From Acidobacteriota bacterium (lineage in GTDB: Bacteria > Acidobacteriota > Blastocatellia > UBA7656), in assembly GCA_016201275.1 (NCBI GenBank), contig JACQDB010000044.1, positions 1 through 62,727 on the forward strand: 62,727 nucleotides of DNA. Direction: 5' to 3'. Shown here piece by piece: positions 34,181 to 42,998 of this stretch. The notes beneath the pieces were generated by a model that was given only the letters and a program-made list of their open reading frames with translations, was not told where the DNA came from and made no database searches. The position numbers were made by a program, and so were the translations under genes. Numbering within the stretch: the first letter of the stretch is position 1; every line of letters starts with the position of its first letter.

Positions 34181-36955
34181 TTACTTTGTTGCTGATTTGG
34201 CAAAATCTCCGGCTTTAATGATCGTCATCTTCGACACATCCACATAGCGCCGCAACGCCGCGTTCACCTGTTCGACGGTCAAGGCGTTGATGTTCTTATC
34301 CATCGCTTCATCCCACGCCAGGGTGCGATGGAGAAACAGATAGGTCGCCAAAGTTCTCGCCAAGCCGCCGTCATCGGCGCGGTCGCGTTGCTGTGCCTGC
34401 AAGTATCCGGCTTTTGCCGCCGCCACTTCTTCGGCGCTGAAGCCGTCTTTCAAAGCGCGCATCATCTCTTCCTTAAAGCCGTTCTCCAGCTTGGCAACAT
34501 TTTGCGGCGCATAGATTGCGTAAGTGAGGAAGGCACCATTTTGATCAAGCGAATCGGCATGAAGTTCGGAACCCGCGCCGTAACTCAAACCGTCTTTTTG
34601 TCGCAGTCGTGTGACGATGCGCGAATTCAAAAAGCCGCCGCCAAGAATTTCATTGGCTAATACCAACGCCGGAAAATCAGGAGCATCGTCGCGCAAGTTC
34701 AAGCGTTGCGCTGCTATAAAAAAGGCATTGGCTTTATCCGGAGTGAGCAACTCTTCGTTTTGCGGAGCGATCTCTTGGAACGCTTCAGCCAAACGCGCAT
34801 AAGGTTTAGGATTTTTCCAGTTGCCGAATAAAGCCGTAGTCAGTTGCTCTACCTCTTTCGCCTCGAAATCGCCAACCACCGCCAACTCGCCATTCGATGC
34901 GCCGTAAAAATCTCTGTAAAAATTCTTCACTGCATCGAGGGTCAGCGCCTTTACTGCCGCCGCCTCTTCTTCCGGCGTTGCGACATAGCGCACATCGCCT
35001 TTCGGGTAAGGATAAAGATGACGACGCAGAGCGGTGACTGCCGTGGCGGTCGGGTCGCTGCGTTGTGCTTCAATTTGCGCCAGCGAACTCTGCTTCAATT
35101 GCTCGAACTCGGCTTCCGGGAAAATCGGTTCGCGCAACATTTCCGCTACCAGTTTCAGGGCCGCAGGGAAATGCTCGCGCGTCGTTTCCATGAAGACGGT
35201 AGCGGAAGTCGCACCGCCATTGACTGCGACTTGGGCTTTCAATTTATCGAACTCGTCTTTGATCTGTTGGCGCGTGTGTTTCGCCGTGCCGCGCCTCAAC
35301 AGACCGCCGACAAATTGCGCGGCGGTGGCGCGATTGGTCAGACTTTTTTCATCGCCAAAGTGCAAGGTCAAAGAAGCCACTACGGTATTGCCGCGCGTCT
35401 TCTTGGGCAACAACGCCAGCTTGAGCGCACCGGCATTGGTGCGGGTGGTGCGCGCTTCGATGTTGGCCGGTGACGGGTCGAAGGCTTCACCGGCGGCAAT
35501 CACCGCTTCGCCTTTATAATCTTTCAAAGCGGCGGCGATGTCCGGGGTGGCGGGAATTTCGGCGCGGTCGGGTTTTGCTGTCGGTATGAACAGGCCGAGG
35601 GTGCGATTCGAGGTTTTCAAATAGGCGGCGGCCACGCGCTGCACCTCCTCCGGCGTGACTTTACGCAGGCGGTCACGATGCAGAAAGAATAGACGCCAAT
35701 CGCCCATGCCCATCCATTCGCTCAAGACCAAACCGACACGATCCGGGGCGCGCAAAATCAAGTCGTAAATTTTCAACAAGGCGGTACGCGCTCTTGCGAC
35801 CTCTTCTGTCGTAGGCGGATTCGCCGCTATGCCTTCAATAGTTTTCAATAGCGTGTCGCGGGCTTCGTCAAGCGAAGATTCCTGGCGCACTTCGGCTTGA
35901 AAAATCGCCAACGAAGGGTCGCGGAATTGATAGCTTTCGCCGCCTACGGAACTGGCCTTCTTGGTTTCGACCAGCGCTTTGTGCAGACGACCGGAAGGCG
36001 TGTTGCCCAGCACGTAAGTCAACACCTGCACGGCGGCAAAGTCGGGATGCGAACCGGCGGGGATGTGATAGGCGGCGCACACCGCTTGCACATCGCCGAC
36101 GCGACGCAGCGTGACGGTGCGTTCGCCGTCTTGTGTCGGTTCGTCGGTGTGAGTGGCTTGCAGTTGCCGGGTCGGACGCGCCAGCGGCGCGAAGTATTGG
36201 TTAACCAAACCGAGGGTTTTGGCTTCATCGAATTTTCCGGCAACCAGTAGCACAGCGTTGTCTGGTTGATAGTATTTGTGATAGAACGCCTGCAAATTTT
36301 GAATCGGCACTTTCTCGATGTCCGAGCGTGCGCCGATGGTTGATTTGCCGTAGTTGTGCCACAGGTAAGCCGTAGCCGTGACGCGCTCTTCCAGAATCGC
36401 GGTCGGTTCGTTTTCGTTCATCTCGAATTCGTTGCGAACCACGGTCATCTCGCTGTCTAGGTCTTTTTTGGCGATGTAGGAATTCGTCATGCGGTCGGCT
36501 TCCAGGTCTAAAGCCCACCTCAAGTTTTCTTCGTTGGCGGCGAAAGTCTCGAAGTAATTGGTGCGGTCAGTCCAAGTCGAACCATTGGGCGAAGCGCCGT
36601 GTTCGGTCAACTCCTGGGGAATGTTCGGATGTTTGGGCGTACCCTTGAAGACCAGATGTTCGAGCAGATGCGCCATGCCGGTTTCGCCGTAGCCTTCGTG
36701 ACGCGAGCCGACCAGATACGTAATGTTGACGGTGATGGTCTGCTGCGACGGGTCGGGAAAGAGCAAGACGCGCAGGCCATTTTCCAAAGCATATTCGGTG
36801 ATGCCTTCAACCGAGGTGACGCGGCTAATGCCTTTGGGTAAAGGCGGCGGCTGGCCTTGCGCGAACAGCGTCGCTGGCGCGAAGCCCGACAGACTGGCCA
36901 CCAGCAACACGGCAACCAGACGCGAACGAGACTTTGATAAGTGGTTGAAATTCAT
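34181..36955 (-). CDS. M16-family (pitrilysin-like) zinc metallopeptidase, double domain
   Basis: The protein has 924 residues from the ATG at 36955, preceded by AAGGAG. A signal peptide covers 1-34 (ATLFAQG). The first M16 domain has the inverted zinc site H-x-x-E-H in MAHLLEHLVFKGT near 98 and a downstream Glu in ENLRWALDLEADRM. The second half (about 480-924) repeats the fold without the HxxEH, the usual inactive partner half. Members degrade small peptides; this exported form is probably periplasmic. It lies downstream of xisI on the same strand, with a 105-bp gap. Length and two-part architecture are typical. Confidence 0.9.
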   Translation of the reverse strand: MNFNHLSKSRSRLVAVLLVASLSGFAPATLFAQGQPPPLPKGISRVTSVEGITEYALENGLRVLLFPDPSQQTITVNITYLVGSRHEGYGETGMAHLLEHLVFKGTPKHPNIPQELTEHGASPNGSTWTDRTNYFETFAANEENLRWALDLEADRMTNSYIAKKDLDSEMTVVRNEFEMNENEPTAILEERVTATAYLWHNYGKSTIGARSDIEKVPIQNLQAFYHKYYQPDNAVLLVAGKFDEAKTLGLVNQYFAPLARPTRQLQATHTDEPTQDGERTVTLRRVGDVQAVCAAYHIPAGSHPDFAAVQVLTYVLGNTPSGRLHKALVETKKASSVGGESYQFRDPSLAIFQAEVRQESSLDEARDTLLKTIEGIAANPPTTEEVARARTALLKIYDLILRAPDRVGLVLSEWMGMGDWRLFFLHRDRLRKVTPEEVQRVAAAYLKTSNRTLGLFIPTAKPDRAEIPATPDIAAALKDYKGEAVIAAGEAFDPSPANIEARTTRTNAGALKLALLPKKTRGNTVVASLTLHFGDEKSLTNRATAAQFVGGLLRRGTAKHTRQQIKDEFDKLKAQVAVNGGATSATVFMETTREHFPAALKLVAEMLREPIFPEAEFEQLKQSSLAQIEAQRSDPTATAVTALRRHLYPYPKGDVRYVATPEEEAAAVKALTLDAVKNFYRDFYGASNGELAVVGDFEAKEVEQLTTALFGNWKNPKPYARLAEAFQEIAPQNEELLTPDKANAFFIAAQRLNLRDDAPDFPALVLANEILGGGFLNSRIVTRLRQKDGLSYGAGSELHADSLDQNGAFLTYAIYAPQNVAKLENGFKEEMMRALKDGFSAEEVAAAKAGYLQAQQRDRADDGGLARTLATYLFLHRTLAWDEAMDKNINALTVEQVNAALRRYVDVSKMTIIKAGDFAKSATK

Positions 36956-37060
36956 TCGTACTCCTTCTAATAAAGTGAGAATTGCTGGGATTTTTGTGGT
37001 TTTCGAGTAAACGGTTTTATGCGTCGTTGGCTTCGGGTAAAGCATTTTGCAACACCCCGG

Positions 37061-37396
37061 TCAGGCCACCGCCAGGTCAATCAACTCTTGCGCGTGCGGT
37101 TCCATGAATGCTGGAATGATGTCTTCTGTTGGCACGCCAGCGTCGAGCAAATCCTCCATGATGCCGTATTCGATGCCATCTTGTTCAATACGAATTTTTT
37201 CATCACGGATACGAAGATGAAGCACGACCCAGTGAGCGCGATTGCCTTCCTCCCAGCCGACATCTACCAAAAGATAGTTGTCGCTGGACGGATCGCAAAT
37301 CGCCAGACTTTCAATATCCGACTGTTCGGAAGCATAGTTAGCGTGGCGATTGATCACCTCAATTAAAATTTTTCGATATGTTTCTAGCTTATCCAT
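37061..37396 (-). CDS. xisI: XisI-family protein
   Basis: The protein has 111 residues, the normal length of XisI (fdxN element excision controlling factor). Family blocks seen are MDKLETYRKILIEVINRHA, VDVGWEEGNRAHWVVLHLRI, KIRIEQDGIEYGIMEDLLDAGVP and IIPAFMEP. The name comes from the Anabaena fdxN excision locus, but most copies stand outside such elements and their role is unknown. AGGAGG stands ahead of the start. It overlaps the end of the xisH frame by 13 bp, the usual xisH-xisI arrangement. Confidence 0.9.
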   Translation of the reverse strand: MDKLETYRKILIEVINRHANYASEQSDIESLAICDPSSDNYLLVDVGWEEGNRAHWVVLHLRIRDEKIRIEQDGIEYGIMEDLLDAGVPTEDIIPAFMEPHAQELIDLAVA

Positions 37397-37755
37397 TCCT
37401 TGACCTCCTCGCGGTTCGGATCAAAACCAGTAAGCGAATTTTTTTGGTCCAACACCACCAACTGAATCGCCGGACGTTGAAAGAATTTTTGATAAACCTC
37501 TTGCGAGACCGCAAGGAACAATTGTCTTTCCGAATGACTTTCGTTCAGCAAAAAGCGATAAATGTTGTATTGCCCCACCGCCTTTTCCAGATCATCCAGC
37601 GGCGACAGGCCCCCGAACACTTTTACTTCAAGGGCAATTTTGTGTTCGCCTTTTTCATCCGCAGAGGTCTTTTCCGCGCCTAAATCTATAACCCACCTTG
37701 TGCCTTTGAACTTGATGACCAGAGGATCATGCGTAACCGTCCAGCCGTCTTCACC
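37384..37755 (-). pseudogene. xisH: xisH, 5'-truncated
   Basis: The frame encodes XisH from its DGWTVTHDPL block through IDLGAEK, KIALEVKVFGG, LEKAVGQYNIYRFLL and QEVYQKFF to the normal C-terminus. It keeps the acidic and E-x-K residues of its nuclease-like fold. About 14 N-terminal residues are missing, and no ATG, GTG or TTG exists in frame before codon 45. Upstream it runs into the prfB stop. An ATG at 37759 right after that stop would enter this frame only if one base were lost (it reads ATG TGG TGA). So the gene is either truncated and frameshifted or uses an unusual start. The partner xisI is intact. Confidence 0.75.
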
Positions 37756-37760
37756 ACATT

Positions 37761-38892
37761 TTATGCGCCGTTGGTTTCCGGCAAGGCTTCGCCGCGCTCG
37801 ACCTTGCTCTTGAAGACCAGATAGCTTTTGATGAAATCGTCCAAGTCGCCGTCCAGCACGGTGTCCACATCTGCACGTTCGTATTTGGTCCGCACGTCTT
37901 TCGCCAAACGGTACGGATGCAAAACGTAGTTGCGGATTTGCGAACCGAAGGAGATGTCGCGCTTGGTCTCTTCGAGTTGCGCGGTTTCCGCTTTGCGTTT
38001 TTCCATCTCCTGTTCGTATAACCGCGAGCGCAAAATCCGCATGGCGACTTCGCGGTTCTGATGTTGCGAACGCTGATTCTGACAGGTGACGACGATGCCC
38101 GAAGGCAGGTGCGTGATGCGAACCGCAGAATCGGTGGTGTTGATGTGTTGACCGCCTGCGCCGGTTGAACGATAGGTATCAACGCGCAGGTCTTTGTCCT
38201 GAATTTCAATCTCTACGTCTTCTTCAATCGAGGGATAAACAAAGACCGAGGCGAAACTGGTTTCGCGGCTCGAACCGGCGTTGAAGGGGCTGAGGCGAAC
38301 CAGGCGATGCACGCCCGCTTCGGCAGCCATCAAGCCGTAAGCGTAATCGCCCGACACGGTGAACGTAGCGCTCTTGATGCCTGCCTCTTTGCCGGGTTGT
38401 TCGTCCACCAGTTCGGTTTTGAAACCGCGTCGCTCCGTCCAGCGCAGGTACATACGGAGCAGCATCTGCGCCCAATCTTGAGCATCGGTGCCACCGGCTC
38501 CGGCGTTGATGGTGACGATGGCATCGCGGGCATCGTTTGGCCCCGACAACAGCATTTCGGTTTCGGTCTCTTCCACCTCGGTTTGTAATTTGTCCAGCAG
38601 CGGTTGCAGTTCTTGCAAAGAGTTGGCGTCTTCGGCAACGAACTCGAACAACACGGCGGCATCATCCACGGTACTGCGAAAGCGTTCGGCTTTGGCAATG
38701 GCGGCTTCGAGGCGCGAGCGCTTCTTTAAGGTTTTCTGCGCCTGTTCCTGATCGTTCCAGAAATCCTCTTTGGTAAGCGCTTCTTCGAGGCTCACCAGTT
38801 CGGCGCGCTTGGTTTCCGGGTCAAAGAAACCTCCGCAGTTCTGCCGCTCTGGAGACTAACTCTTCGTATTTTACGCGTAATTCTTCAATCAT
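37761..38892 (-). CDS. prfB: Peptide chain release factor 2, with programmed +1 frameshift
   Basis: The first ORF starts at 38892 (MIEELRVKYEELV) and reaches CTT TGA at 38826-38821. Skipping one base joins it to DPETKRAELV and the main frame, giving about 376 residues. RF2 motifs are RLVRLSPFNAGSSRETSF (SPF anticodon-like tripeptide) and GGQHINTTDSAVR (catalytic GGQ). The protein releases peptides at UGA and UAA. The internal UGA means low RF2 raises frameshifting and so RF2 output. The start overlaps the lnt stop by four bases (ATGA), so prfB is translationally coupled to lnt. Confidence 0.95.
38821..38838 (-). promoter_or_regulatory. RF2 frameshift signal
   Basis: Read leftward the site is GGAGG-TTT-CTT-TGA-C. 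It contains the internal Shine-Dalgarno-like element (GGAGG), slippery CTT, stop TGA and following C, the elements known from E. coli prfB. The spacing from GGAGG to CTT is three bases, as in the classical site. Confidence 0.92.
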
Positions 38893-40502
38893 TCTTCGTC
38901 GTCTTCTTTCTTTTTCAATCTCGCAAAAATTATCGCCGCGACCGCCAGCAGCGCGCTCAAACTCGCACAAGCGATAGCGAACCCATCGCCGTAGCGCGTG
39001 TAAAAAGTCCGGCTGCGGGCTTCTTGAATTTTGTCCGTTGCAAAGACCCCGGTTGCGGTTTCAAACATAGGGGCTTCATATACAATTTCGCCTTCGCCAG
39101 TTACTTGTCCGGACAATCCCGAATTGGTGACGCGAATCAAGTCGGTGTTGTTCTCGACGGCGCGAAACACCGCTTGCGCCAGCACCTGTCGCGCTGCCGC
39201 AGTCGGCCCGAACCACGATTCATTGGAAAGCTGCACCAAAGTTGTCGCGCCTTCATTTTTGAATCGGCGGGCAATCTCTGGCCTCGTCACGTCAAAGCAA
39301 ATCAGGGTGCCGAGTCGGGCGTCGCCGACTTCCTGCAACGTAAAATTTTTGCCGGGCAAAACATCGGCAACCAGGGTCGGGATTTTATCCATAAACGGAA
39401 TGAAGCCCCGCGCTGGCACATATTCGCCAAATGGCATAAGCGCTATCTTATCATAGCGACTGATTAGCTCACCACTGGGGCTAATCAACAACGCGCTGTT
39501 GTAATTTCTATCGGCGGCATCGCTTGCTTTGGGCGCGCCCCAACTGTTGATCAGCAGATAGACATGATGTTTTTGGACAAAGGCGCTCAAGGTCTGGCGC
39601 AACTGTGCATCGCTCTCGTAGTGAAAATCCATTGGCGATTCCGGCCAGATGAGTAACTGCACAGGCAGCGGATGACTGCGCGCCGCTTCTTCCTGAAACG
39701 CTTCTTCGGAGAGTTTGAAATGGCGCAACAGCATCTGCTGTTCAAAATTCTTATCCCCCCAATTGCCATCTATGGGAATGTTGGGTTGAATGATGGCAAC
39801 CGGAAACGAGCCATAGGAATGCACCCCGCGAAGGCCGTACCACAGAGTGGCGATGGCCAGCAAAACCGCGATGGAAAAAACCACCCAGCCGCGCCGATAG
39901 CCCAGATAGATCAGCGAAAAAACTATCGCCGTACTCATTGAAACCAGAAACGCGCTGACCAGATAGACGCCGCCTAGTCTGGCAGTTTGAATCAAGGTCG
40001 GTTGAAAGGCTTGCGAATATCCTAAATTATTCCAACCCAGCCCGGTCAGTTGCAAACGCAGCCACTCGCTGGCCGCCCACAACACCGGCGCGGATAAAAT
40101 CGCCCAGCCGCCAAAACTTTTCACCGCATAGCCCAACACGCCAGCAAACAACGCCGTAAACGAACCGAGTATCATGGCTATGACGACCAGCAAAAGGTAG
40201 CAAAGCCACAAGGGTATGCCGCCATAATTGTGCATCGAATAGGTGATCCAGGGCGACGATCCGGCATAAAAAATTGTTCCCGTAGTTAAGCCTAACGCAA
40301 ACGAGCGCCAGAATTTTTGCTCACGCGCCAACGCCATAATCAAGGGCGCAGTGCCGACCCAACCGAGCGACCACAGATTCCAATTTGGAAACGCCAGCAC
40401 CAGCAAAACGCCGGACACCACGGCCAGCCATAGATTATTGATGAACGGCGGCGAGGCTTGTTGAAAGGGCAAAACTTTCGTCACCCGCAACCGTGCCGCC
40501 AT
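38889..40502 (-). CDS. lnt: Apolipoprotein N-acyltransferase
   Basis: The protein has 537 residues from the ATG at 40502; a longer frame to 40661 runs through repeat DNA and is rejected. Six N-terminal membrane helices are followed by a carbon-nitrogen hydrolase domain (about 220-500). The catalytic triad is visible: Glu in LLIWPESPMDF near 290, Lys in RYDKIALMPFGEYVP near 351, Cys in GTLICFDVTRP near 401. The enzyme adds the third acyl chain to lipoproteins at the inner membrane, which supports a diderm host. The stop overlaps the prfB start (ATGA). An AT/GC heptamer repeat lies about 50 bp upstream. Confidence 0.92.
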   Translation of the reverse strand: MAARLRVTKVLPFQQASPPFINNLWLAVVSGVLLVLAFPNWNLWSLGWVGTAPLIMALAREQKFWRSFALGLTTGTIFYAGSSPWITYSMHNYGGIPLWLCYLLLVVIAMILGSFTALFAGVLGYAVKSFGGWAILSAPVLWAASEWLRLQLTGLGWNNLGYSQAFQPTLIQTARLGGVYLVSAFLVSMSTAIVFSLIYLGYRRGWVVFSIAVLLAIATLWYGLRGVHSYGSFPVAIIQPNIPIDGNWGDKNFEQQMLLRHFKLSEEAFQEEAARSHPLPVQLLIWPESPMDFHYESDAQLRQTLSAFVQKHHVYLLINSWGAPKASDAADRNYNSALLISPSGELISRYDKIALMPFGEYVPARGFIPFMDKIPTLVADVLPGKNFTLQEVGDARLGTLICFDVTRPEIARRFKNEGATTLVQLSNESWFGPTAAARQVLAQAVFRAVENNTDLIRVTNSGLSGQVTGEGEIVYEAPMFETATGVFATDKIQEARSRTFYTRYGDGFAIACASLSALLAVAAIIFARLKKKEDDEE

Positions 40503-40548
40503 GATGTCTTCATCGGAAAAAGCGGTTTCGCCGGGCGGACAACTGCTG

Positions 40549-40750
40549 TGATTGCGGACGCTGTGATTGCGGATTGCGGATTGCGGATTGCGGATTTTGG
40601 AAAAGCTCAATTTCAGATTTGCGAGGGTGAATTTGCCGCTTTGGATTTTGGAGTTATTCATCTGTTATTTATTTTCACGCCGCAGCACACAGAGCGAAAT
40701 CACCGCTGCATTTTTCAATCCGCATTCTGCAATCACAGCGTCCGCAATCA
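40549..40750. repeat. 22-bp inverted repeat with a heptamer array (ATTGCGG)n
   Basis: The arm at 40549-40570 (TGATTGCGGACGCTGTGATT, then GC) is matched perfectly in reverse at 40729-40750. The left arm runs into four or so copies of ATTGCGG (to about 40595). The right arm overlaps the lipA stop codon. The 158 bp between carry no gene. It could be a small palindromic element inserted between lipA and lnt, or a heptamer repeat expanded from both sides. Confidence 0.85.
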
Positions 40751-41644
40751 GAGTGCTTGTTGGTGAATCAAATCAGCCATGTAAGAACTGCGAACCAGGG
40801 GGCCGGCAAAGACAGCGCGAAAGCCCAAGCCTTCGCCATACGCTTTGTAGGCGGCAAAGATTTCAGGATGAATGTAGTCAGCGACCGGCAGATGCTGGCG
40901 CGTCGGCTGCAAGTATTGGCCGATGGTGACCACATCTACATCGTGAGCGCGCAAATCTTCCAACAACTTTTTCACTTCGTCCGCTTGTTCGCCCAACCCA
41001 ACCATCAAGCCCGACTTGGTGACAATCTCCGGCGCGTAATGGTGCGCCTCTTGCAACACCGCCAGCGATTGCCGGTAATCGGCCTGTGGGCGCACCGTTT
41101 TATACAGTCGCGGCACCGATTCGACATTGTGATTATAGGTATCCGGTCTGGCCTTTAATACCGTGTGCAGCGCTGCAACATCGCCTTTGAAATCGGGAGT
41201 CAGAACTTCGATTTGGGTTTGCGGCAAACGCCGACGCACGGCGTGAATCGTCGCGGCGAAATGCTGCGCCCCGCCATCGGCCAATTCATCGCGGTTGACC
41301 GAGGTGATGACCACATAACGCAAGCCGAGTTGGGCGGCGGCTTCGGCTACCTGTTCGGGTTCATCGGCAAGTTGTTCCAGCGACAAACCGCGCCCGGTCT
41401 TCACCGAACAGAAGCCGCAACTGCGACTACAGGTGTCGCCTAAAATCATGAAGGTCGCCGCGCCTCTGGCAAAACATTCGTGACGATTCGGGCAGCGCGC
41501 TTCTTCGCACACCGTGTGCAGGCCGCGCCGCCGCAACATACTTTTCAAATCGTGATCGGCTTCGACATGGCGTTGCGGTTTTCGCAACCACTCCGGCAAT
41601 CGCGGCGTTGCTTTGCGTTGTAGTCCTTCGAGTTGAATCAACAT
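40748..41644 (-). CDS. lipA: Lipoyl synthase
   Basis: The protein has 298 residues. The auxiliary 4Fe-4S site is in CEEARCPNRHECF (three Cys) and the radical-SAM site in GDTCSRSCGFCSVKTG (CxxxCxxC). The C-terminal serine ligand region RSSYMADLIHQQ is typical. The enzyme inserts two sulfur atoms into protein-bound octanoyl groups. The weak AAAG before the start is the only ribosome site. The protein is cytosolic and complete. The stop lies in the 22-bp inverted repeat. Confidence 0.96.
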   Translation of the reverse strand: MLIQLEGLQRKATPRLPEWLRKPQRHVEADHDLKSMLRRRGLHTVCEEARCPNRHECFARGAATFMILGDTCSRSCGFCSVKTGRGLSLEQLADEPEQVAEAAAQLGLRYVVITSVNRDELADGGAQHFAATIHAVRRRLPQTQIEVLTPDFKGDVAALHTVLKARPDTYNHNVESVPRLYKTVRPQADYRQSLAVLQEAHHYAPEIVTKSGLMVGLGEQADEVKKLLEDLRAHDVDVVTIGQYLQPTRQHLPVADYIHPEIFAAYKAYGEGLGFRAVFAGPLVRSSYMADLIHQQAL

Positions 41645-41772
41645 AACTTTGCTGTATAACGCGAAGCCCTGAAGGCGAAACCGTGCGCGCCTGAAGCGGA
41701 GATAAACTCATTGCGCCACAGGCTTCTCAACCTCTTTGCCTCGCTATCGGAATTCCCTGCCTCGTTCATCGT

Positions 41773-42303
41773 TCAATTCTGATTGTCCTGATAAATCCCC
41801 AACACTTTGCTTTCGATGGATAATTCATTGGCCACCTGTTGCGCTTCTTCGCGTGATTTAAACGGCCCTATGTTGACGTAATAGAGCGTGTTTTCCGCTG
41901 TCGGCAACTGCACATAGGCGCTGATATATTTTTTTTTGCGAAGTTCGTTCTTGAGTTCTTCGGCTTTTTCCTGCGTACCAAACGCCGCGACGCGCACCGT
42001 GTAGCGGCGCTCGGCATTGGCTTCGGCGCTGAGATTTTGCGCCGGTGCAGCGGCAGCGTTCGAACTTGTCGTCTCGTTTGGTTTCGCGGGTTCTAAGGGT
42101 TTTTGCTGAGGCGGCAGACTGCTATTTTTTTGCGCCGTTTGATTTGAGCCAGCAGCGATGCCGCCTTTGATGATGCTCAAACCCGCCCAGAATGCCACAA
42201 ACAGCATCACCAGTCCGAGCGCGAAAATTGCCACGACCTGTTTATTGCTCAACAGTTGTTGATTCGCAGAGGCTTTAGTATAGCCGTCACTCTGCATCTT
42301 CAT
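41773..42303 (-). CDS. Membrane-anchored SPOR-domain protein
   Basis: The protein has 176 residues. A short cytosolic N-terminus is followed by one membrane helix at about 24-45 (VVAIFALGLVMLFVAFWAGL), a Pro/Gln/Ala-rich linker (to 95), and a SPOR domain at about 98-172 (YTVRVAAFGTQEKAEELKNEL, YYVNIGPFKSREEAQQVANEL). SPOR domains bind denuded glycan strands at the septum, so it may be a division protein (FtsN-like in layout), though this is inferred from domain type only. It lies upstream of lipA on the same strand. Confidence 0.85.
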   Translation of the reverse strand: MKMQSDGYTKASANQQLLSNKQVVAIFALGLVMLFVAFWAGLSIIKGGIAAGSNQTAQKNSSLPPQQKPLEPAKPNETTSSNAAAAPAQNLSAEANAERRYTVRVAAFGTQEKAEELKNELRKKKYISAYVQLPTAENTLYYVNIGPFKSREEAQQVANELSIESKVLGIYQDNQN

Positions 42304-42998
42304 GGTGCTCCTTGCTTCGAGAATTCGTTTTGAGATGAAGCGAATTTATTGTTTCAAAGAACGTCCGCCTCAGCAAGGCTATGTTGAGTCGTGTCCTAAT
42401 CGTATGGTGTTGTTAGATAGTCCGCGAAGTGGGCGCAAGCATAAAGCCACGAGGTCTAGCCCACGCACGAGCGCCCATTCAGTATGGTTAGCCCACCAAG
42501 CGGGTGATAGATAATTGGCTATCAGCCGCTTGGCGGGCTAGGAGGCCATCACAACTCGCTTAGGATTGTGGATGAAATAACCTGCAAGACTTGAGTGATT
42601 TTCCCATGCCTTGTACGGGCGACCCTGCGGTGGTCGCCCGTACAAGGTTGCACTTGATTTCATCCACCATCCTTACCCAGCGCTGGCGCAATGGGCTTTA
42701 GGCGGTCACCCGCTTCGCAAATTCTCACGACTCGCCACAACTTTAGGACACTACTCTATACGGCATGATGGAAAGTGAACGATAGACCAGCACGCGCCGA
42801 CCTCGCAGCTAATATCCGTATCGCCGCGTCGTCGCGTTTTCTCATCATCGCGGTGCGAATATTGCCGCCGCACCGCTAGCCATCCGCTTTACAATTGCCG
42901 CATCTTTATGACATTCTGCGACCACGAGAAATCGTGCGTGTACCGCGAAATCACGGGTAAAGTTTCACCGACAGAAAAATTCTACAAGCGAGGTCTTT
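42304..42998. other. 695-bp gap with a repeat element
   Basis: This divergent gap between the SPOR gene (leftward) and the acyl-CoA ligase (rightward) has its middle taken by copy 2 of the MITE-like repeat (42388-42756). The last 240 bp hold a hairpin GCGGTGCG...CGCACCGC (42850-42876) and the ligase leader. No gene is recognised. Confidence 0.6.
42388..42756. repeat. MITE-like palindromic repeat, copy 2
   Basis: The ends are inverted: GTCGTGTCCTAAT at 42388 and CTTTAGGACACTAC ending at 42754. The right module (42561-42675) is an inverted repeat with GGATTGTGGATGAAAT / ATTTCATCCACCATCC arms and an inner palindrome TTGTACGGGCGACC / GGTCGCCCGTACAA, related to the left module of copy 1. The left half is the reverse complement of copy 1's right half (GCGAAGTGGGCGCAAGCATAAAGCC). 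No target duplication is visible, so it may be a rearranged or old copy. Confidence 0.75.

Noticed and set aside
38821-38892. prfB as a frameshifted pseudogene
   Set aside because: The break is the standard RF2 programmed site with GGAGG, CTT, TGA and C, and the rest of the protein is intact.
40502-40661. Longer lnt N-terminus to 40661
   Set aside because: That part reads through the heptamer repeat and has no membrane or signal logic; the ATG at 40502 is preferred.
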